In this document: positions 6,286-11,151 of the stretch, one piece after another
Numbering within the stretch: the stretch's first letter is position 1
How the letters are laid out: the number at the start of each line of letters is the position of its first letter
Assembly: GCA_027728145.1 (NCBI GenBank)
Contig: JAQBZV010000017.1
Coordinates: forward strand, 1-11,151
DNA length: 11,151 nt
Direction of reading: 5' to 3'
Source of the DNA: Actinomycetota bacterium
Lineage (GTDB): Bacteria; Actinomycetota; Actinomycetes; Actinomycetales; Microbacteriaceae
Position numbers and translations under genes: made by a program
The notes under the pieces: generated by a model
The model's input: the letters and a program-made list of their open reading frames with translations, nothing else
Databases searched by the model: none
Told to the model about the DNA's origin: nothing

Positions 6286-9200
6286 ACACAGTCCAGCGAC
6301 TCATTCGCACACCTCCACGTGCACACTGAGTATTCAATGCTGGATGGCGCAGCCAAGATTTCTGACCTTGTTGATGAGGTTGCTCGTCAAGAGATGCCTG
6401 CGGTGGCGATTACGGACCACGGCGTCATGTTTGGTGCCTACGAGTTTTGGAAGACGGCCACCACTGCGGGCGTAAATCCAATTATTGGGATCGAGGCCTA
6501 CCTCACTCCCGGTACCCCCCGGGGAGACAGAACACGGGTCAAGTGGGGCTCCGGAGGTGAGGACGATGTTTCCGGCGCCGGTGCGTACACCCACCTGACT
6601 CTGATGGCAGAGAACACGACTGGAATGCACAACCTGTTCCGGATGTCCTCGCTCGCCTCTCTGGAGGGTTATTACTTCAAGCCCCGGATGGACCGGGACT
6701 TGCTCCACACCTATGCCTCGGGGGTTATTGCCACCACCGGTTGCCCGAGCGGTGAGGTACAAACCCGCTTGCGGCTGGGCCAGTACGACGAAGCTCTGGC
6801 TGCTGCTGCTGAATTTAGGGACATTTTTGGCGCAGATAACTACTTTGTCGAACTGATGGATCATGGGCTTGGTATCGAAAAACGAGTGATGTCTGATCTT
6901 GTTCGACTGTCGAAGGACCTAGGTATTCCTCTGTTGGCCACCAACGACCTCCACTACACGAAGGCCGAGGACTCTGAAGCGCATGCTGCGTTGCTGTGCG
7001 TGCAGTCGGGGTCAACGCTTGATGACCCCAAGCGTTTCAAGTTTGACTCCAGTGAGTTCTACGTCAAATCTGCAGCTCAGATGCGCACACTTTTTGCGGA
7101 CTTCCCTGAAGCCTGCGACAACACACTCTTGATTGCGCAACGCGCCTCGGTGTCTTTTGATGAAGCGGCGAACTACATGCCGATCTTCCCGGTCCCGGAG
7201 GGCGAAACAGAGACAAGCTTTTTCGAGAAAGAGGTGAAACGAGGGCTCCAGGCGCGCTATCCCGAGGGCATCCCGGAGCGTGTTCAGGCGCAAGCCGACT
7301 ACGAGATTGGTGTCATTTCCCAGATGGGCTTCGCGAGCTACTTCCTCGTGGTGGCGGACTTCATCAACTGGGCGAAGGAGCACGGCATTCGGGTGGGCCC
7401 AGGGCGAGGATCTGGAGCTGGTTCGATGGCTGCCTACGCCATGCGCATTACCGAGCTCGACCCACTCCAACACGGTCTCATTTTTGAGCGATTCCTCAAT
7501 CCCGACCGTGTCTCAATGCCCGACTTCGATGTGGACTTTGACGAGCGTAGGCGCGGGGAAGTGATCCGTTACGTCAGCGACAAATATGGTGACGATCGTG
7601 TGGCGCAGATTGTGACCTTTGGCACCATCAAGGCAAAGCAGGCTCTGAAGGATTCCTCTCGTGTACTCGGCTTTCCCTTCGGGATGGGGGAGAAGCTCAC
7701 CAAGTTGATGCCGACCGGTGTCATGGGCAAGGAAATGTCCCTGGACGGGGTCCTAGACAAGACCCACGAACGTTATCGAGAAGCCGCCGATCTTCGAGAA
7801 CTTGTGGAGTCAGATCCAGAAGCAAAGCAGGTCTTTGAAACCGCCCAGGGTTTGGAGAATCTCAAGCGCCAGTGGGGGGTTCACGCGGCCGGTGTGATCA
7901 TGTCAAGCTCTCCGCTTCTTGACATCATCCCGATCATGAGGCGCGAGCAAGACGGCCAGATTGTTACCCAGTTCGACTTCCCAGCGTCGGAAGCTTTGGG
8001 GTTGGTCAAGATGGACTTTCTCTCGCTTCGAAACCTCACCATCATTGACGATGCGCTGGACAACATTGAGCTCAATAGCGGCCATCGTCCAGTCTTGGAG
8101 GAGCTCACCCTGGACGATGAGGCCGCGTATGCTCTGCTGAGCCGGGGGGACACCCTCGGTGTCTTCCAGCTCGATGGCGCGCCGATGAGGAGTTTGCTCC
8201 GGCTTCTGAAGCCCGACAGTTTTGACGATATTTCCGCCGTTCTGGCGTTGTATCGACCCGGGCCGATGGGCGCTGATTCCCACACAAACTACGCATTGCG
8301 CAAAAACGGACAGCAGGAGATAACTCCGCTGCACCCACAGCTGGCGGACGCGCTCCAGGAAGTGCTGGGCGAAACCTATGGGCTCATTGTGTATCAAGAG
8401 CAGGTCATGGAAATTGCCCAGAAACTCGCGGGGTACACGCTGGCCCAAGCTGACCTCTTGCGCCGGGCCATGGGTAAGAAGAAAAAGGAGGAGCTCGATA
8501 TTCAGTTCGAAGCTTTCCGCGAGGGGATGAGACAGAACGGGTTCTCTGATGACTCGATTCAGGCCCTCTGGGAGGTGTTAGTTCCGTTCTCAGACTACGC
8601 ATTCAACAAGGCCCACTCGGCTGCCTACGGAATGATTTCGTACTGGACTGCGTACCTGAAAGCCCACTACCCGGCGGAATACATGGCCGCACTCCTCACG
8701 AGTGTGAGCGACCAGAAAGACAAGTCCGCGATCTATCTCAATGAGTGTCGGCGGATGGGTATCAAGGTTCTCCCACCTGATGTCAACGAATCGATTGCCA
8801 CCTTCAGCGCTGTGGGGGAGGACATTCGATTTGGGCTCGCAGCCATTAGGAATGTGGGAGTCGGTGTTGTCCAAGGAATTCGCGAATCGCGTGAGACTCA
8901 CGGAGCTTTTGCGTCGTTTCATGACTTTGTGAAAAAAGTTCCCTCGACAGTATTGAATAAGCGAACGGTCGAGTCACTGATCAAAGGTGGGGCGTTTGAT
9001 GGCCTCGGGCACACCAGACGCGCGCTTCATGACATTCACGAGTCCGTTGTGGAGTCTGCTGCCCGCGATAAAAAAGCAGAAGAGCACGGGGATGTGGGCT
9101 TTGATTTTGACAGCCTCTTTGAAGAATCGGGAACCGGGTCAACCCAGGTCGTTCCCGATCGACCCGAGTGGTCGAGAAAAGAGCTCTTGAGCTTGGAGCG

Positions 9201-9804
9201 GGACATGCTCGGGCTCTATGTCTCTGATCACCCGCTTGCGGGCCTCGAGGTCACCCTGGCGGCCGAGGCAGAGGTTTCCATCGTGGAGCTTCTCGCATCA
9301 GACCGGGAGGACGGTGAATCGGTCACCATTGCGGGTCTGGTGACTGCGGTGAGCCATCGGGTTGCCAGAACCAGTGGCAACCCTTACGCCCAGGTGACCA
9401 TTGAAGATTTTGGTGGCGAAGTGGGGGTGATGTTCCTCGGCAAAACTTATAAGAATTACCAGACTGATTTGGTCGAGGACTCGATTGTGTCGCTGCGGGG
9501 ACGAGTGTCTAGGCGGGATGACGGCCTGGGGCTCCACGCCATTGAGCTGTTCCCGTTGGATGTGTCACGGGACATGCGACATGAGCCACTGACGCTGACG
9601 GTCTCGGAATCTTTTGCCACCGTCCCTGTGCTGACCGCTCTCGATGAGGCATTGGGGCGACACGAGGGGCAGGCCACCGTGCGCCTGAGACTAGTGAAGT
9701 CAGGAGTCGCCAGAGTGTTTCAACTCCCGCGGACGGTGAGTGTCACCGAAGACTTGATTGGTGAGGTCAAAAGCCTTCTCGGCTCACACTGTTTCAGCCG
9801 CTAG
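6283..9804 (+). CDS. dnaE: DNA polymerase III alpha subunit, DnaE1 type
   Basis: DnaE is the replicative polymerase that copies both strands at the fork, bound to the sliding clamp. The 1173-residue protein has the full family layout. An N-terminal PHP domain (about 8-290) keeps all nine metal ligands expected from mycobacterial DnaE1: H12, H14, D21, H46, E71, H104, C154, D222 and H224, so proofreading by this domain is expected. The palm has PDFDVDF with catalytic D416 and D418, and VKMDFLSLRN with D578. Downstream are RPGPMG, IVYQEQVM, LLRRAMGKKKKEE and AFNKAHSAAYG (finger and thumb region), a helix-hairpin-helix segment near FGLAAIRNVGVG, an OB fold (VTIAGLVTAV to LFPLDV) and a short C-terminal domain. 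One oddity is Ser in FLSLRN where FLGLR is nearly always found. GTG at 6283 was chosen over TTG at 6280 from AGGAG spacing. The stop overlaps that of the convergent reductase gene. Confidence 0.97.
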   Translation: MTQSSDSFAHLHVHTEYSMLDGAAKISDLVDEVARQEMPAVAITDHGVMFGAYEFWKTATTAGVNPIIGIEAYLTPGTPRGDRTRVKWGSGGEDDVSGAGAYTHLTLMAENTTGMHNLFRMSSLASLEGYYFKPRMDRDLLHTYASGVIATTGCPSGEVQTRLRLGQYDEALAAAAEFRDIFGADNYFVELMDHGLGIEKRVMSDLVRLSKDLGIPLLATNDLHYTKAEDSEAHAALLCVQSGSTLDDPKRFKFDSSEFYVKSAAQMRTLFADFPEACDNTLLIAQRASVSFDEAANYMPIFPVPEGETETSFFEKEVKRGLQARYPEGIPERVQAQADYEIGVISQMGFASYFLVVADFINWAKEHGIRVGPGRGSGAGSMAAYAMRITELDPLQHGLIFERFLNPDRVSMPDFDVDFDERRRGEVIRYVSDKYGDDRVAQIVTFGTIKAKQALKDSSRVLGFPFGMGEKLTKLMPTGVMGKEMSLDGVLDKTHERYREAADLRELVESDPEAKQVFETAQGLENLKRQWGVHAAGVIMSSSPLLDIIPIMRREQDGQIVTQFDFPASEALGLVKMDFLSLRNLTIIDDALDNIELNSGHRPVLEELTLDDEAAYALLSRGDTLGVFQLDGAPMRSLLRLLKPDSFDDISAVLALYRPGPMGADSHTNYALRKNGQQEITPLHPQLADALQEVLGETYGLIVYQEQVMEIAQKLAGYTLAQADLLRRAMGKKKKEELDIQFEAFREGMRQNGFSDDSIQALWEVLVPFSDYAFNKAHSAAYGMISYWTAYLKAHYPAEYMAALLTSVSDQKDKSAIYLNECRRMGIKVLPPDVNESIATFSAVGEDIRFGLAAIRNVGVGVVQGIRESRETHGAFASFHDFVKKVPSTVLNKRTVESLIKGGAFDGLGHTRRALHDIHESVVESAARDKKAEEHGDVGFDFDSLFEESGTGSTQVVPDRPEWSRKELLSLERDMLGLYVSDHPLAGLEVTLAAEAEVSIVELLASDREDGESVTIAGLVTAVSHRVARTSGNPYAQVTIEDFGGEVGVMFLGKTYKNYQTDLVEDSIVSLRGRVSRRDDGLGLHAIELFPLDVSRDMRHEPLTLTVSESFATVPVLTALDEALGRHEGQATVRLRLVKSGVARVFQLPRTVSVTEDLIGEVKSLLGSHCFSR
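9770..9785 (-). terminator. Weak candidate terminator for the minus-strand flavin reductase gene
   Basis: Read on the minus strand, AGCC-GAGAA-GGCT forms a four-pair stem (plus one flanking G-T pair) followed by three more Ts, starting about 17 bases after the reductase stop and inside the 3' end of dnaE. The stem is short and the T run brief, so activity is doubtful. It is the only terminator-like structure found for this convergent pair; no candidate was found on the plus strand for dnaE. Confidence 0.2.
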
Positions 9805-10298
9805 ATAGAGGCCACGGTGCGGTAGTCGCGCTCCGAATACACCAGCGGTTGTGCAGGGTTTCCGAGAACTCCGCCCGTGACACGAGCGGCCACCATAGCG
9901 CTGAACTCGACCTCGGTGATGGCCACCACTGTGGCTGACATCCACGCGTGAACGCCGGTGAGGAGCGGAAGCCCACCGGGCCCCTCCTCCCAGTGGTTGC
10001 CGTCAAAGCGTTGATCGGACTCGCCGGCCATCTTCTTCGCGAGTTCTAAGTTGTCGGTGGAAAGCAGGTGGATGAGGACAGGTGTGTCGAGGGCGACGGA
10101 CGACCACGAACTTGCTGTTTGGGTCATGTTGAAGGTCGCCACGGGCGGATTAGCTGAAAGAGAGGCTAACGAAGTGGCAATGAATCCCGTTGGGGAGCCA
10201 TCTTTTTTGAGCAGTGTCACCACCGCGATGCCGGCACCGTGGCGGCGGAACGATTCAAGAAAGGCTTGCGAGGGGCTGAGTGCGTCTGAAGATGTCAT
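9801..10298 (-). CDS. Flavin-reductase-like FMN-binding split-barrel protein
   Basis: The 165-residue product matches the flavin reductase-like domain family (small split-barrel proteins that bind FMN and use NAD(P)H to supply reduced flavin, or act as partners of monooxygenases). Seen: FLESFRRHGAGIAVVTL, GFIATSLASLSANPP (flavin-binding region, about 38-52), PVATFNMTQTASSW, LAKKMAG, and the terminal PLVYSERDYRTV typical of the family. No signal peptide or membrane helix is seen, so it is probably cytoplasmic. Its substrate and partner cannot be told; no monooxygenase gene is nearby. The frame stays open to 10400, but the ATG at 10298 is preferred because the family fold begins just after it and a longer form would run into hisD. 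It is the only minus-strand gene here, convergent with dnaE and divergent from hisD. GAGG-like sequence is very close to the ATG, so leaderless initiation is possible. Confidence 0.87.
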   Translation of the reverse strand: MTSSDALSPSQAFLESFRRHGAGIAVVTLLKKDGSPTGFIATSLASLSANPPVATFNMTQTASSWSSVALDTPVLIHLLSTDNLELAKKMAGESDQRFDGNHWEEGPGGLPLLTGVHAWMSATVVAITEVEFSAMVAARVTGGVLGNPAQPLVYSERDYRTVASI

Positions 10299-10362
10299 CA
10301 CCTCTAGCTTAAGCCAGAGTTCCCCGGGTTTATTCCCCCTCCCCAGATACGATGGGGACGCC
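10299..10362. promoter_or_regulatory. Divergent promoter region between flavin reductase gene and hisD
   Basis: A 64-base gap serves both genes. Toward hisD, TACGAT at 10348-10353 fits a TAnnnT -10 box nine bases before the ATG, so the hisD leader would be very short or absent. Toward the reductase, TAAGCT on the minus strand (10306-10311) ends seven bases before its ATG. Clear -35 boxes are not seen on either side. Two inverted repeats overlap these boxes, an 18-base near-palindrome at 10302-10319 and TCCCC/GGGGA at 10340-10344 and 10354-10358. Promoter assignment is inference from spacing. Confidence 0.45.
10302..10319. repeat. Near-perfect 18-base palindrome, possible operator
   Basis: The halves CTCTAGCTT and AAGCCAGAG are reverse complements in eight of nine positions (mismatch at 10306 and 10315), with GCTTAAGC perfect at the centre. 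It covers the -10 candidate of the flavin reductase gene, four bases upstream of its ATG, the place expected for a dimeric repressor site. No regulator gene is in the window. Confidence 0.45.
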
Positions 10363-11151
10363 ATGATTCGACTAGAAGACCTTCGAGGGGTCGCCCTCAC
10401 TGCGCAGAACGCTCACGGGTTCGTCCCCCGCGTCACTTTGGGCCGGGCGGAGGTCGACTCCACCGTCGTCGAACTGATGGCCGAGGTCACGAGGGATGGG
10501 TCTATCGCCCTCAAGCGGCACGCTCTCGCGTTTGATGGCGTCGAGGTTGCTGACTTGCGGGTGAGCGCCTCAGCCCTGAAGGGCGCACTGTCCGGGTTGG
10601 ACAAAGATGTCAAAGCTGCGCTTCAGGAATCGATCCGGCGCGTTCGCGCCGCATCAGAGGACGCTGTTCCGCGCTCCACGACCACGACCTACAACGCCGG
10701 TGGGAGTGTGACCACCCGCTATGTTCCGGTGGATCGAGCCGGCGTTTATGTCCCCGGTGGTAAGGCGGTCTACCCCTCGAGTGTGGTGATGAACGTTGTC
10801 GCCGCCCAAGCGGCGGGGGGGCGAGACATTGTCGTCGTATCACCGGCTCAGCAAGAGTTCGGAGGGCTGCCCCACCCCACAATTTTGGCCGCGGCAGAAC
10901 TCTTAGGAATTACCGAGGTTTATGCGGTGGGGGGTGCGAGCGCCATCGCAGCACTTGCCTGGGGTGTTCCCGATATCGGTCTGGAGGCGGTGTCGGTCAT
11001 TACGGGTCCTGGGAACAGGTATGTCGCCGCAGCAAAACGTCAGGTGACCGGTCAGGTGGGAATTGACTCCGAGGCGGGACCCACGGAAATAGGAATTATT
11101 GCCGATGAGACGGCTCACCCGGAGTTTGTGGCCGCGGATTTGGTCTCACAA
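10363..11151 (+). CDS. hisD: Histidinol dehydrogenase, 5' part
   Basis: HisD oxidises L-histidinol to L-histidine in two NAD-dependent steps, the end of histidine biosynthesis, using a bound zinc ion. The frame starts at ATG 10363 (MIRLEDLRGV) and is open to the window edge: 263 of about 430 residues. Seen: RYVPVDRAGVYVPGGKAVYPSS and VVMNVVAAQAAG (family signature), YAVGGASAIAALAWG, VITGPGNRYVAAAKRQV, and GIDSEAGPTEIGIIADE followed by ADLVSQ. The last visible residue, Gln, corresponds to a zinc ligand in the E. coli enzyme (Gln259); the other zinc and catalytic residues lie beyond the edge. GGGGA at 10354-10358 could be a weak ribosome binding site, but the -10-like TACGAT is so close that a nearly leaderless mRNA is possible. 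In actinobacteria hisD usually opens a his operon; whether hisC and hisB follow cannot be seen. Confidence 0.95.
   Translation, partial: MIRLEDLRGVALTAQNAHGFVPRVTLGRAEVDSTVVELMAEVTRDGSIALKRHALAFDGVEVADLRVSASALKGALSGLDKDVKAALQESIRRVRAASEDAVPRSTTTTYNAGGSVTTRYVPVDRAGVYVPGGKAVYPSSVVMNVVAAQAAGGRDIVVVSPAQQEFGGLPHPTILAAAELLGITEVYAVGGASAIAALAWGVPDIGLEAVSVITGPGNRYVAAAKRQVTGQVGIDSEAGPTEIGIIADETAHPEFVAADLVSQ

Noticed and set aside
7903..8448. Minus-strand open frame of 181 codons inside dnaE
   Set aside because: Fully inside a conserved, intact polymerase gene with catalytic motifs in the other frame.
10299..10400. Upstream extension of the flavin reductase gene to ATG at 10400
   Set aside because: It would overlap the start of hisD head to head, and the added residues are Arg- and Ser-rich with no match to the family fold, which starts after 10298.
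1..11151. Mobile element, CRISPR array, RNA gene, defence or biosynthetic cluster
   Set aside because: Both strands read as a continuous conserved housekeeping block with short gaps; no transposase, integrase, repeat array or tRNA- or rRNA-like sequence was seen.

Overview
This window is a conserved chromosomal block from a high-GC Gram-positive bacterium. The gene order murC-ftsQ-ftsZ-yggS-sepF-yggT-divIVA-rluD-dnaE, with SepF and DivIVA/Wag31 present and no ftsA, is that of Actinobacteria. Protein character (short SepF and DivIVA, the FtsZ and DnaE1 types, a small flavin reductase and hisD after dnaE) fits Micrococcales, most likely Microbacteriaceae. The gaps are very short and two genes usual in this neighbourhood in actinobacteria (pgeF/yfiH and lspA) are absent, so a compact genome is plausible. 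Genus cannot be told from the window.

Layout. 1-944: 3' two-thirds of murC (peptidoglycan precursor ligase). 937-1776: ftsQ, overlapping murC by 8 bases. 1777-1923: the largest gap, the leader and probable promoter region of ftsZ. 1924-3069: ftsZ, with a TTG start fixed by a good ribosome binding site. 3076-3750: yggS (PLP homeostasis). 3785-4228: sepF. 4265-4555: yggT, a small two-helix membrane protein with a possible leaderless promoter. 4659-5231: divIVA/wag31. 5289-6209: rluD-type pseudouridine synthase. 6283-9804: dnaE, the replicative polymerase, with a hairpin in its leader. 9801-10298 on the minus strand: a small flavin-reductase-like protein, convergent with dnaE; the two stop codons share one CTAG. 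10299-10362: divergent intergenic region with two inverted repeats. 10363 to the end: 5' part of hisD (histidine biosynthesis), cut by the window edge.

How the genes work together. MurC supplies peptidoglycan precursor. FtsZ forms the division ring, SepF anchors it to the membrane in place of FtsA, FtsQ belongs to the septal wall-synthesis complex, and DivIVA organises polar growth. YggT probably belongs to the same membrane-associated group. RluD, DnaE, the flavin reductase and HisD are housekeeping genes next to the cluster, not part of division. I see no mobile element, CRISPR array, tRNA, rRNA or phage gene, and no convincing new multi-gene system. The interesting material is small scale: start-codon context, leader structures, operator-like repeats, missing neighbours and a few motif substitutions in essential enzymes.
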